Part shown: positions 18,191 to 26,664 of the stretch, in pieces
Position numbering within the stretch: the stretch's first letter is position 1
Layout of the letters: each line of letters begins with the position of its first letter
Assembly: GCA_021845595.1 (NCBI GenBank)
Contig: JAJZVV010000016.1
Coordinates: 1 to 62,965, forward strand
Length of the DNA stretch: 62,965 nt
Source of the DNA: Pseudomonadota bacterium
Lineage (GTDB): Bacteria; Pseudomonadota; Alphaproteobacteria; Acetobacterales; Acetobacteraceae
Direction: 5' to 3'
Made by a program: the position numbers and the translations under genes
Notes under the pieces: generated by a model
What the model was told of the DNA's origin: nothing
What the model saw: the letters and a program-made list of their open reading frames with translations, nothing else
Database searches by the model: none

Positions 18191-19288
18191 TTACCCCCTT
18201 TCTCCCGTCTTGCCCGCATTTCCATCCCCCGCGCCGCCGGCAACCCGCCGCCACCGCGCGCCCCGGCCTCGGCCGGTGGCCTCCAGCCGGCCGGCATCCC
18301 GCTCCTGCCGGACCACATGGCGCAGCATGTCCCAGCCCACGCTGGGGCAGCGCTGGTGCAGCTCCGAGATCGAGAAATCGCCGAGCATCTGGTCGATCGC
18401 CTGACGGACAAGCTCGGTCTTCGCTCCCCGCCCATCCCGCAGTGACCCGGCGTCGCGGGCGAACTCGTCGTAGGCCGCCTTCACGACCCCGAGGAAATAG
18501 GCCACCCACGGCATCGGGTCATGCGCCGCCTCATGCCAACCCTGTGAGGCGCGATGGAGCGTTTCGTAGTAGCTTGCCTTGGTCCGCTCGATCAGGCGTT
18601 CCAGCGAGATATACCGGGCCACCTCGTAGTCCTCGCGATAGAGCAGCAGCACCGTCAGCAGCCGCGCCATGCGGCCGTTGCCATCCGCGAAGGGGTGAAC
18701 GCACAGGAAGTCGAGCACGTAGAGCGCGAGCAGGATCAGCCCATCCACCTCGGACTCGCCGGCCTGCGCGAAGCGCGCGTGCAACTCGTCCATCGCCGCC
18801 GGCGTGCGCCAGGCCGGAACCGGCGTGAAGCGAACCACCGTGGTGCCGTCCGGCGCGCGCTCGGTGATCAGGTTGTCGGATGGCTTCCAGCGCCCCGCCG
18901 TGCCGATCCCGGTGAAGGTGAAGAGGTCACGGTGGAGCTGCAGCACGAGGTTGGGTGTGAAGTCCATGTGCTCGTGCTGTTCGTGAATGAGGTTGAGCAC
19001 GTTGCGATAGCCCGCGATCTCGCCTTCCGAGCGATTCTCGGCGCGCGGTGGCTCGTTGCGGCGAACCAGCCGCTCGATCGCGGTGCGCGGTAGCGTGATG
19101 CCTTCCAGCCGGTTCGAGGACTCGGTGCTCTCGATGATCGCGACCTGGCGGAGGTTTTCCAGTATCTCGGGCGCGCGCTCCTTGAACAGGTCCTGCTTGC
19201 CCTTGCCCTCGCCAATGGCCCGGACCAGGGCGACGACATCATGCGTCAGCCGCAGCCCTTCCAGGACCTGGGGAAGGAAGGAGTTCAC
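18191..19288 (-). CDS. Fic-family AMP-transferase, self-inhibited type
   Basis: This 365-residue protein carries the Fic catalytic motif HPFADGNGRMAR (around residues 197-208), which transfers AMP or another nucleotide part to a target hydroxyl. Upstream is the inhibitory helix motif SNRLEG (residues 58-63), whose Glu 62 normally blocks the active site (class II Fic). The C-terminal ~80 residues form a winged-helix-like region. The gene lies between hsdM and hsdS in the same direction, so it is carried in the restriction operon as in several other type I loci. The target is unknown; a guard or toxin role linked to the restriction system is inference. Confidence 0.88.
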   Translation of the reverse strand: MNSFLPQVLEGLRLTHDVVALVRAIGEGKGKQDLFKERAPEILENLRQVAIIESTESSNRLEGITLPRTAIERLVRRNEPPRAENRSEGEIAGYRNVLNLIHEQHEHMDFTPNLVLQLHRDLFTFTGIGTAGRWKPSDNLITERAPDGTTVVRFTPVPAWRTPAAMDELHARFAQAGESEVDGLILLALYVLDFLCVHPFADGNGRMARLLTVLLLYREDYEVARYISLERLIERTKASYYETLHRASQGWHEAAHDPMPWVAYFLGVVKAAYDEFARDAGSLRDGRGAKTELVRQAIDQMLGDFSISELHQRCPSVGWDMLRHVVRQERDAGRLEATGRGRGARWRRVAGGAGDGNAGKTGERG

Positions 19289-19351
19289 GCCGCACCCTCC
19301 AAGCGAACCTGTAATCGAAGCTTAGAGGTTGGGCCGGCGATGCCCCTGCCG

Positions 19352-20872
19352 TCAGCCATGGAGGCCGAGCTCCTTGAGATGCGCCTTCATCTTGCCGCGC
19401 AGTTCGGCAAGCTCGCCCTCCAGGGTTTCGATCTCCCGCTCGACCGCGGCGATGTCGATTTCGGCCTCGGCCTCCGCCGTGTCGATGTAGCGCGGGATAT
19501 TCAGGTTGAAGTCGTTCGCGGTGATCTCTGCGACCGGCACCGGCCGTGCATAGCGTTCCACCGTGGCGCGGGCGCGGTAGGTCTCGACGATCCGGGCGAC
19601 ATGCGCCTCTTCCAGCGCGTTCTGGCGCTTGCCTTCGCGGTAGTCACGGCTGGCGTCGATCACCATCACGTCGCGTCGGGCTTCATGCGCACCGCCCGCT
19701 TCCCGCGCGCGATCGAAGACCAGGATGGCGACGGGGATGCCGGTGGTGGGGAACAGGTTGGGCGGCAGGCCGATCACGGCATCGAGCAGGTTCTCCTCGA
19801 TCAGCGCCTGGCGGATGCGCCCCTCCGCCCCGCCGCGGAACAGGACGCCGTGGGGCACGACGACGCCGACCCGCCCTTCCCGGGTCTTGGCCGCTTCGAC
19901 CATGTGCGAGATGAAGGCGTAGTCCGCCTTCGATTTCGGCGGGACGCCGCGCCAGAAGCGGGCAAAGCGGTCGTTGCCGGCGTTCTCCGCCCCCCATTTG
20001 TCGAGCGAGAAGGGAGGATTGGCGACCACTACATCGAACTTCATCAGCGCATCGCGCTCGATCAGTTTCGGGTCATTCAGCGTGTCGCCCCAGACGATGG
20101 TGGCGCCGTCCTTGCCGTGCAGGAACATGTTCATGCGGGCAAAGCCATAAGTGGCGCTGTTCACCTCCTGGCCGAACAGCGCGTAGTCGCGCGATTTGTG
20201 GGTTTCCTCGATATATTCTCCGGCGCGCAGCAGCATGGAGGCTGAGCCGCAGGCCGGGTCGCAGATCCGGTCCCCGGGCTTGGGGGCGACGAGGCGGGCC
20301 ATCAGCCGCGAGACCTGCAGCGGCGTGTAGAACTCGCCCGCCTTCTTGCCGGCGCCGGCGGCAAAACGCTCGATCAGGTAAATGTAGGTTTCACCGATGA
20401 TGTCCTCGTCCACCACCGACGGGCGCAGATTGAGGCCGGCGAATCCTTCGATCAGGTTCTTGAGGCGGCGATTGCGATCCCGCGTCGGGCCAAGCTTCGT
20501 CTCGCTGTTGAAGTCCACGTTGAACACGTCGGCGAGCTTGGCCTTATTGGCTTCCTCGATCGCGTCCAGCGCCTCGTTGATCAGTTCGCCCAGATTGTCG
20601 GCGTCGCGGCGAGCATAGAGATCGTAGAACGAGGCGCCTTTGGGCAGGACGAAGCGCTCGCGCGCCATGCGCCGGCGGATGCGCTCCTCGTCCTCGCCAT
20701 AGGCTTTGCGGGCTTCCTCGTAGTGTTCGGCCCAAACGTCGCTGATGTATTTCAGGAACAGGAAATCGAGGATGTAATCCTTGTATTCCGTGGCATCGAC
20801 GACACCCCGGAAGGTGTCGCAGGCCGACCAGGCGACTTTTTTGACTTCTTCGAGCTTGTTCGGGTCGATCAT
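19352..20872 (-). CDS. hsdM: Type I restriction enzyme, methylase subunit
   Basis: This is a 506-residue N6-adenine methyltransferase subunit. It has the N-terminal helical domain, the AdoMet motif DPACGSASML near residue 207 and the catalytic motif NPPF near 288. A C-terminal coiled coil (EREIETLEGELAELRGKMKAHL) is for contact with HsdS. The ATG at 20872 has GGGGAA upstream. It is separated from fic by about 60 bases on the same strand. Confidence 0.95.
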   Translation of the reverse strand: MIDPNKLEEVKKVAWSACDTFRGVVDATEYKDYILDFLFLKYISDVWAEHYEEARKAYGEDEERIRRRMARERFVLPKGASFYDLYARRDADNLGELINEALDAIEEANKAKLADVFNVDFNSETKLGPTRDRNRRLKNLIEGFAGLNLRPSVVDEDIIGETYIYLIERFAAGAGKKAGEFYTPLQVSRLMARLVAPKPGDRICDPACGSASMLLRAGEYIEETHKSRDYALFGQEVNSATYGFARMNMFLHGKDGATIVWGDTLNDPKLIERDALMKFDVVVANPPFSLDKWGAENAGNDRFARFWRGVPPKSKADYAFISHMVEAAKTREGRVGVVVPHGVLFRGGAEGRIRQALIEENLLDAVIGLPPNLFPTTGIPVAILVFDRAREAGGAHEARRDVMVIDASRDYREGKRQNALEEAHVARIVETYRARATVERYARPVPVAEITANDFNLNIPRYIDTAEAEAEIDIAAVEREIETLEGELAELRGKMKAHLKELGLHG

Positions 20873-20888
20873 GGTGTTTCCCCAAGGT

Positions 20889-20910
20889 GGGGCGGCGTCG
20901 CCGCCGCCCC
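20889..20910 (-). promoter_or_regulatory. GC-rich hairpin in the hsdM leader
   Basis: A 9-bp inverted repeat (arms GGGGCGGCG and CGCCGCCCC, 4-base loop) lies about 16 bases before the hsdM start. There is no T run after it, so it is not a clear terminator. It could damp translation or read-through from the upstream genes. Confidence 0.35.
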
Positions 20911-20941
20911 GACCTGATTTGGTCCCCTGTATGCTGCTGGG

Positions 20942-21277
20942 TCAGACCTGATCAAGTTGCCCGACCGGCTTCGGAGTGGCTTGCGCGGAGCTGAAGAGGT
21001 CATGGCAATGTTCGACCATGCTCTCGATGAAACGGCCGTGGAACACGCCGTAGACAGGCCATGTCACACTTGCGCCGTTCGGCTTCAGGATACCCAGCGC
21101 GAGTTGGCCCTGGAGGAGCCGAGGGCGTAGCCAAGCCTTATTGGCCCATTGGGCGGGGGTGTGGGTAAAGTCACCTTCACTGTCACATGACCAGGTGACG
21201 ATGTGCCCCTGACGGATTTTGTTCTTGAAATCCGCCAGAAGCTTGTGAGGATCAGGGGTCGTGAGATAGATAGCCAT
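20942..21277 (-). CDS. Hypothetical protein at the head of the restriction operon
   Basis: I do not recognise this 111-residue protein. It is soluble and has no signal or membrane segment; notable features are two short Trp-containing stretches (TWSCDSEGDFTHTPAQWANKAWL, split around residues 28-50). ATG 21277 has AAGGA upstream. It starts 5 bases after the stop of the specificity-like gene and precedes hsdM by about 70 bases, so it is probably part of the restriction locus and may have been acquired with it. Confidence 0.6.
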   Translation of the reverse strand: MAIYLTTPDPHKLLADFKNKIRQGHIVTWSCDSEGDFTHTPAQWANKAWLRPRLLQGQLALGILKPNGASVTWPVYGVFHGRFIESMVEHCHDLFSSAQATPKPVGQLDQV

Positions 21278-21282
21278 CCGGC

Positions 21283-21942
21283 TTATCCTTTCGCGGGAGA
21301 GGTTGGACCAGAAGCTGCGGGCGTTGGTGCGCCTGCCGCGTGACGTTCGCCCGGGGGTGTTGGTGCGCCTCCGGGCGCCTTCGCTGACCGTTCGATCAAG
21401 CCGAACAGCAGCGAATCCTGGGCCGCGCTAAGGCGCTGATACAGCTCCCGTTCGCGACGCATCATTTGCCCCATAGCCGCGATTTCTCTCTGACGCGGCA
21501 GGGGGGGAAGAGGAATCTCAATGTTGGCGATCGCCTCCCGCGTCAGCTCGGGCACGTGGGTGCCGGCAGCCTGCGCGCGGAGCCGCTGCTGGGTCCGGGG
21601 CTGGGCCAGGAACAGGGCCAGAAAGGCGCCGTCAAGTCGGGCGCTGTCCGGGCGGATGAGGCACAGAGGAGAGACCGGAACCGCGCCGCTCGCACCTTCC
21701 GTGGCAAGGCCCACCGGGTAGCTCACCCCACGCGGCTGCAGCAGGACATCGCCCAGGCGTAGCCGGGGAGCGGTTTCCCCAAACCGATCCATGACTCGGG
21801 TCAGCCGGTCACTGTCGATGTCCCCATCGGGGCCGAGGTCTTTGGCGTGGACAACCCGCTCGCCGCCGGCGGCCACAGCCTCCAGGCGCCCCCTGGGAGA
21901 GGCACCGACACGGATCTCGGACAGGTCGGCCAGAATCGGCAT
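21283..21942 (-). CDS. Half-size specificity-subunit-like protein (single TRD)
   Basis: This protein of about 219 residues resembles one half of a type I specificity subunit: one target recognition domain followed by the signature helix IEIPLPPLPRQREIAAMGQMMRRERELY (in part). The C-terminal 35 residues are low-complexity Pro/Ala/Gly. ATG 21942 is where homology begins, but it lacks a good ribosome binding site. It is the first gene of the restriction operon and distinct from the full hsdS downstream. It could pair as a dimer to give the methylase an alternative target, or be a regulatory remnant. Confidence 0.65.
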   Translation of the reverse strand: MPILADLSEIRVGASPRGRLEAVAAGGERVVHAKDLGPDGDIDSDRLTRVMDRFGETAPRLRLGDVLLQPRGVSYPVGLATEGASGAVPVSPLCLIRPDSARLDGAFLALFLAQPRTQQRLRAQAAGTHVPELTREAIANIEIPLPPLPRQREIAAMGQMMRRERELYQRLSAAQDSLLFGLIERSAKAPGGAPTPPGERHAAGAPTPAASGPTSPAKG

Positions 21943-22328
21943 TCTCGAACACACCCAAGCGATGGGGGTCGAAATAGTGTCAGACCACGCGCCTGTCAAG
22001 GAGATAAATTTGCCCCCAACCCTTGTGTGCATCTGAAATACGCATCGACGGTCGGGTGCACGGTGGGATCGGCATCGGCTGACCAGGTAGGTATGTCGCA
22101 CCGGGCGGGTCCGGACGCTGAACGGTGCCGATGAAGGGCGGCCGGGTGCCGCTTTCGTATGTGTCACTCGGCTGGGGTGAGCCGCGGCACGGGTGTCGTG
22201 GGAACGTCAAATAATCCGGGGTCTCCGCCATCCGCGGAGCGTTCGACGCACGACGAGATCGCTGGCGTCCGCGACGAGCGGCTTCGAAACGCCCGGTCCG
22301 TGGTGATCAACCGCTCGACGGTGATCGG
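21943..22328. other. Gene-free stretch between restriction operon and recombinase remnant
   Basis: No open frame here has a ribosome binding site or recognisable product. It presumably holds the restriction operon promoter and decayed sequence attached to the broken recombinase. Confidence 0.4.
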
Positions 22329-23046
22329 ATGGTGCCGCGAAAGCAAGGCCAGACCACCTGTCCGCACAAACTCGCGCGTCGGTTCGCGGCGCACCTGATC
22401 GAAATCGGTGTGGCGCACCCCATGCCGCCGACGGAGACGCAGGTCGCCGCGCGGCATTGCTGGCAGACCTCGAAACCTATCTCGTCAAGCAGCGCGGCCT
22501 CAGTCCGCGTAGCATCCTACACACGATAGGCTTCGCGCGTCGCTTCCTTGACTATCGCTTCGGCGAGGCGATCGTCGATCCGGGCCGCCTGCGTCCCGCT
22601 GACGCAATCGGCTTCATGGAGCACGTGCTGGCCAGCGCGCGTCGCGACAGGACGGTTGCGACCCACGTTCGTATCTTCCTTCAGTATCTGTTCGCATGCG
22701 GGGCGACCGCGACCAATCCGGCGGTGAGCGTGCCGAGGACAGCGAAGCGCTGGGCCGCACGACTGCCGCGTCACCTGTCGCGCGATGGCGTCGAAGCCGT
22801 GCTGGCGTCTGTCCCGACGATCCCCGGCACGGTGCCCGGGACTACGCGATGCTGCTGCTCATGGCGCGGCTCGGACTGCGCGCGGCCGAGGTCATCGCGA
22901 TCCAGTTTGACGATATCAACTTGCGCATGGGCGAATTCATGATGAGCGCCAAGGGCAAGCTCCAGGATCGCTTGCCAATCACTGTGGAAGTTGGTGACGC
23001 GCTGAATCGCAGCCTTCATGGCTTGCTGTTTCAGGCCGCGGCCTGA
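22329..23046 (+). pseudogene. Broken tyrosine site-specific recombinase
   Basis: Three overlapping frames together read as one XerC/D-like recombinase: KLARRFAAHLIEIG near 22365, then LETYLVKQRGLSPRSILHT from 22465, then YAMLLLMARLGLRAAEVIAI from 22848. Joining them requires two frameshifts. The text stops after LPITVEVGDAL, so the HxxR and Tyr catalytic region is missing. It cannot encode an active enzyme. It lies exactly between the restriction operon and the dehalogenase module and may mark an old insertion boundary. Confidence 0.75.
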
Positions 23047-23210
23047 ACTGGCCTGTTTGCAAGGGTGGGATCGAAGCATCGTTCTCTTTCATCCAATCTA
23101 AACTTTTCCTGGCAGATCAAAGATCCCGATACCCCCATCAGAGGCAAACATTGCTCGACGCGCACTCGCTGGCAGCGGGCGGTATTGCCTGGGAGATGGG
23201 CTGGCGCACG

Positions 23211-24095
23211 TCATTTCCCGCGCAGAAACTTGGCCAGGATGTCCGCAGTCTCCTGCGGGAACTGGTCAACGAAGAAATGGCCGCCCGGCAGCGAGGCGGC
23301 CCGCACGTCGGCGCAGCGCTTACCCCATTCGGCCGGGATGTCGAAGCACCGCGCCATGGTCCCTGCCGCGCCGTAAAGGACCAGTGCCGGGCAGGCGACC
23401 ATGCGGTCGAGATCGGCCCTGTCGTGTTCCAGGTCGATGGTGGCGGCTGCCCGGTAATCCGAGCACGATCCGTGGATCATCCCGGGATCGCGCCAGCACC
23501 GCCGGTAGTCGGCCAGCATCTCCGGATCGAAGTCCTCCACCCGTGTCGCGCCCCACCCCGCCAAGCAGGTCTCATAGAACAGGTCGGGGTCGTTGCCGAT
23601 CACGCGCTCGGGGAAATGCTCCGGCTGGGACAGGAAATACCAGTGCCAGTAGGCGCCGGCGACGTGCCGGTTGGTATCCATGAACATTGCGTAGGTCGGC
23701 ACGATGTCGAGCACTGCGAGCGAGAGCGCGGCGTCCGGCCGATCGAGCGCCAGGCGATGGCCGGTGCGCCCGCCGCGGTCGTGCCCGACCACGTGGAAGC
23801 GGGCGAAGCCGAGCCGCTGCATGAGCGCCACCTGGTCGGCGGCCATGGCCCGGAACGCGTAGTTCGACCGGTCAGCCAGGCACGCCGGCTTCGACGAGTC
23901 GCCATAGCCGCGCAGATCGGCGCACACCGCGGTGAACCCCGCACGGACCAGCAGCGGTGCCACATGCGCCCACATCGCGAGGTTCTGCGGGAAACCATGC
24001 AGCAACAGCACCGGCGGGCCGTTCCCCGCGACCATGCAGTTGATCGCGATACCGTCGCCGGTCTCGACCCGCCGCCGCTCAAACCCCTCGAACAT
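23211..24095 (-). CDS. Haloacetate (fluoroacetate) dehalogenase-like alpha/beta hydrolase
   Basis: This 294-residue alpha/beta hydrolase matches, from memory, the fluoroacetate dehalogenase of Rhodopseudomonas palustris (RPA1163) at every functional position. These are nucleophile Asp 106 and the two carboxylate-binding Arg 107/110 (GHDRGGR), acid Asp 130, the halide pocket His 151-Trp 152 and Tyr 214, and base His 273. Such enzymes hydrolyse fluoroacetate to glycolate and fluoride in the cytoplasm. ATG 24095 has AAGGGGGG upstream and overlaps the thioesterase gene by 17 bases, so the two are coupled. Activity on fluoroacetate is inferred; chloroacetate is a possible alternative substrate. 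Confidence 0.8.
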   Translation of the reverse strand: MFEGFERRRVETGDGIAINCMVAGNGPPVLLLHGFPQNLAMWAHVAPLLVRAGFTAVCADLRGYGDSSKPACLADRSNYAFRAMAADQVALMQRLGFARFHVVGHDRGGRTGHRLALDRPDAALSLAVLDIVPTYAMFMDTNRHVAGAYWHWYFLSQPEHFPERVIGNDPDLFYETCLAGWGATRVEDFDPEMLADYRRCWRDPGMIHGSCSDYRAAATIDLEHDRADLDRMVACPALVLYGAAGTMARCFDIPAEWGKRCADVRAASLPGGHFFVDQFPQETADILAKFLRGK

Positions 24096-24513
24096 TGCCG
24101 CCCCCCTTGCGCCGCACACGCTCCAGGAATTTCTCGCCGTCAATGACGGCGCGCTCATGGAACCCGATTCCGATCACCTCCACCTCGTCGCGGCATTCGG
24201 CCCGAAAGCGCAGGCGTCTGCCCTCGACGGCAATCAGCTCCACCTCCGCCGTCACCCGCATCCCGATCGGCGTCGCGGCGGTGTGGCCCATGTCGATATG
24301 CGTGCCGACCGTGCGCTGGTGCGGGCCGAGGTAGGGCCGCAGCGCCTCGATGCAGGTCCATTCCACGAAGCCCACCATGAAGGCGGTGGCGAAGACCGGC
24401 GGCATGTCGGCAAAGCCGGTGAAGGCGGCCGCGACCGCCGGCACGGTCAGCGCCTCGCCCACGATGATCGTCTGGCTGTGCCGCAGCCCCGGCCGCAGAT
24501 CGTCCAACGTCAT
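24079..24513 (-). CDS. FlK-like (fluoroacetyl-CoA) thioesterase
   Basis: This is a 144-residue hotdog-fold thioesterase. It aligns without gaps, from memory, with fluoroacetyl-CoA thioesterase FlK of Streptomyces cattleya: the triad Thr 43, Glu 51 (GFVEWTC) and His 77 (DMGHTAATP) each sit one residue from the FlK positions, and Arg 121 (FHERAVI) is kept. The FlK lid residue Phe 36 is Met here, so selectivity for fluorine may differ. It would release CoA from toxic fluoroacetyl-CoA, feeding the neighbouring dehalogenase. ATG 24513 has GGGGGAG upstream. The order is ArsR gene, thioesterase, dehalogenase on one strand. Confidence 0.8.
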   Translation of the reverse strand: MTLDDLRPGLRHSQTIIVGEALTVPAVAAAFTGFADMPPVFATAFMVGFVEWTCIEALRPYLGPHQRTVGTHIDMGHTAATPIGMRVTAEVELIAVEGRRLRFRAECRDEVEVIGIGFHERAVIDGEKFLERVRRKGGGNVRGV

Positions 24514-24533
24514 GTCAGCTACTCCCCCGATCG

Positions 24534-24836
24534 TCAGACGCGCTCCTGGATGGCCCGCTTGGCCGCCGCGATCCGCTCCTCGTCGCGGCGATACATCGTC
24601 CATCCCTTGACGCGCTTGGCCCGCACCAGCCCGGCCGCGGCCAAGACCCGCATGTGCTCGCTCAGCGTGGGGGCACTCACGCCCAGCTTATCGGCGATCA
24701 GCGCGCCGCACACCCCGTCCTCCACCAGGTCGCCGTCCACCTGTGGCGGGAAGTGCGCGCGCGGATCGCGCAGCCAGTCGAGAATCTGAAGCCGGCGCTC
24801 GTTGGCCAGGGCACGGAGGGTGGTCGCGACATTCAT
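24534..24836 (-). CDS. ArsR-type winged-helix regulator
   Basis: This 100-residue DNA-binding protein has an ArsR-like winged helix (RALANERRLQILDWL, then LGVSAPTLSEHMRVLAAAGLV as recognition helix, then a basic wing). No arsenic-type cysteine pair is present, so it probably senses an organic ligand. It is the first gene of the thioesterase-dehalogenase operon and divergent from the threonine dehydratase, with only 47 bases between them. It most likely controls both directions. Confidence 0.85.
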   Translation of the reverse strand: MNVATTLRALANERRLQILDWLRDPRAHFPPQVDGDLVEDGVCGALIADKLGVSAPTLSEHMRVLAAAGLVRAKRVKGWTMYRRDEERIAAAKRAIQERV

Positions 24837-24883
24837 TTTGCTACTTTGCCAATCGACGAAATTATGTCAACCTCCAGCCCGCC
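24837..24883. promoter_or_regulatory. Divergent promoter/operator between ArsR-type regulator and dehydratase
   Basis: This 47-base AT-rich gap must hold both promoters and the likely operator of the ArsR-type regulator. I could not define clear -10/-35 boxes or a perfect dyad. Confidence 0.4.
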
Positions 24884-25849
24884 ATGAACAGCACCGTGAC
24901 CGACCACGACATCCCCATAACCCGCGCGCGCATCGCCGCCACCGAGTGCGCGATCCGCCCGCATGTCCGCCGCACGCCGCTGCTCGCGGCGGATGCCGCC
25001 GAGTTCGGATTGGCACCCGGCCCGCTGCTGTTCAAGCTGGAGCTGCTGCAGCACTCCGGCTCGTTCAAGGCGCGCGGGGCCTTCGCCAACCTGCTGCTGC
25101 GCCGCGTGCCGGACGTCGGGGTGGTCGCAGCCTCGGGCGGCAACCATGGCGCCGCCGTTGCCTACGCTGCATCGAAGCTGGGCGTGTCGGCGGCGATCTT
25201 CGTACCCTCCATCACCTCGCCTGCAAAACTCGACCGCATTCGCAGCTATGGCGCGAAGCTGATCATCGCCGGCGAACGCTACGCCGACGCGCTGGCCGCA
25301 AGCGAGGCGCATGTCGCCGCGACCGGCGCAATGGCGGTGCACGCCTACGACCAGCCGCAGACGCTGCTGGGCCAGGGCACGCTGGGGCTGGAATTGGAGG
25401 CGGATGCGCCGGATGTGGACACTCTGCTGGTCGCGGTCGGCGGCGGCGGCCTGATCGGCGGCATCGCCGCCTGGTATGCGGGCCGGGTCAAGGTCGTGGC
25501 CGTGGAGTCGGACGGCGCGCCGACGCTGCACGCGGCCTTCGCCGCAGGTGGGCCGGTCGATGCGCCGGCAGGCGGCATCGCCGCGGACAGTCTCGCACCC
25601 AGGCAGGTCGGCCGGCTGATGTTCCCGATCGCGCATGCCCATGTCGCGCCGGAGGTGGTGCTCGTCACGGACGATGACATCCGCGCGGCGCAAGCGGCGC
25701 TGTGGTCGGGGTTGCGGATCGTCGCCGAGCCTGGCGGCGCCGCCGCCTTCGCCGCCCTGCTTTCCGGCAGCTACCGGCGCGCACCCAACGAGCGCGTCGC
25801 CGTGCTCGTCTGCGGCGGCAACACGACCGCGGTACGCTTTGGCCAGTGA
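24884..25849 (+). CDS. Threonine/serine dehydratase-like PLP enzyme
   Basis: This is a 321-residue fold-type II PLP enzyme. Lys 62 in SGSFKARGA should bind PLP, the substrate loop is ASGGNHG and the phosphate-binding loop GGGGLIGG is near residue 190. It lacks a C-terminal regulatory ACT domain, so it is the catabolic form. It would convert threonine or a similar beta-hydroxy amino acid to a 2-oxo acid through an enamine. In this setting 4-fluorothreonine, which threonine deaminase can defluorinate, is an attractive but unproven substrate. It shares its promoter region with the ArsR-type gene; a RidA gene that would handle the enamine lies 3 kb on. Confidence 0.85.
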   Translation: MNSTVTDHDIPITRARIAATECAIRPHVRRTPLLAADAAEFGLAPGPLLFKLELLQHSGSFKARGAFANLLLRRVPDVGVVAASGGNHGAAVAYAASKLGVSAAIFVPSITSPAKLDRIRSYGAKLIIAGERYADALAASEAHVAATGAMAVHAYDQPQTLLGQGTLGLELEADAPDVDTLLVAVGGGGLIGGIAAWYAGRVKVVAVESDGAPTLHAAFAAGGPVDAPAGGIAADSLAPRQVGRLMFPIAHAHVAPEVVLVTDDDIRAAQAALWSGLRIVAEPGGAAAFAALLSGSYRRAPNERVAVLVCGGNTTAVRFGQ

Positions 25850-26123
25850 TCGCCGGCCTGCCGTAGCCATGCAAGCCTGTCTTCTCCAGCATGTTCGCCC
25901 GGGGGCCTGCCTGTCTTCGACCGCGGTTTCCACCGCACAATTCATCGATGTCAGCAGCGAGGATCCGGTGACCGGCCGCCTGTAGAGGGAGGCAGCAAAC
26001 GGCAGATCGAGCAGGCTTTCGTGACCCGCGGTCACCAACCACACAGTTTATATCGGCGTGGACGAAATGGATCGGCCTCTGCCCGGAGCGTTCGTTCAGT
26101 ACGGCCCGGCTTCCGGGCGGCTA

Positions 26124-26441
26124 CTACACATCAGAGGTGCTGCTGTACGCGACCTCGTAATGCGTCGCGAAGTCGTCGAATTCCGCCAGGACGGCCCTGG
26201 CCTCCGGCTCGACAATAGCAAAATCAGGATTCTGTCCGGCAAACTTCCTTATGGCCTCGATCGACTCCCAGAAGGTCACGGCAAGGAACTCCACCCGGTC
26301 CCTGGCTTCGCGTCGCAGCAAAGAAGCCCCTCGATGTCCCGGGATGCCCTTCAGGTGGGGCGCCACTTTCGTCATGAAGTGGCGATGGTAGGCGTCGGCG
26401 TTCACCGTGGTGGCCGTTCCACGCCATATGCGAGCGATCAC
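26124..26441 (-). CDS. ABM-domain (antibiotic biosynthesis monooxygenase-like) protein
   Basis: This 105-residue protein is a ferredoxin-like dimeric alpha/beta-barrel candidate (ARIWRGTATTVNADAYHRHF, then FLAVTFWESIEAIRKFAG). Such proteins act as cofactor-free oxygenases or simply bind small ligands. The GTG start at 26441 has GGGAGG upstream, which decides the start over upstream codons. It stands alone, about 220 bases below the MarR-GNAT gene on the same strand. The substrate cannot be told. Confidence 0.75.
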   Translation of the reverse strand: MIARIWRGTATTVNADAYHRHFMTKVAPHLKGIPGHRGASLLRREARDRVEFLAVTFWESIEAIRKFAGQNPDFAIVEPEARAVLAEFDDFATHYEVAYSSTSDV

Positions 26442-26664
26442 GCTATCCTCCCTTCGACTGGCCTGAGGGCAATCCGAATACGACCGGCCTCGCTTGCTGC
26501 AGAGAACCTCTGCGAATCCCACATTCTTGCGCCACCTGCGCCGGTCTGCCGGGATTGGTTCATCGAGCGCCTGGCCGGTTCACCGGCGGCACCGTTCGCT
26601 CCCCGGGCGGACAGCGACGCCGGGCCGGGCCGGCGATTCTGCCGACTTTTCCCCTGCTTCGCGG

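Noticed and set aside
25850-26123. Possible gene between the dehydratase and the ABM-domain gene
   Set aside because: Short frames only, without ribosome binding site or recognisable product.
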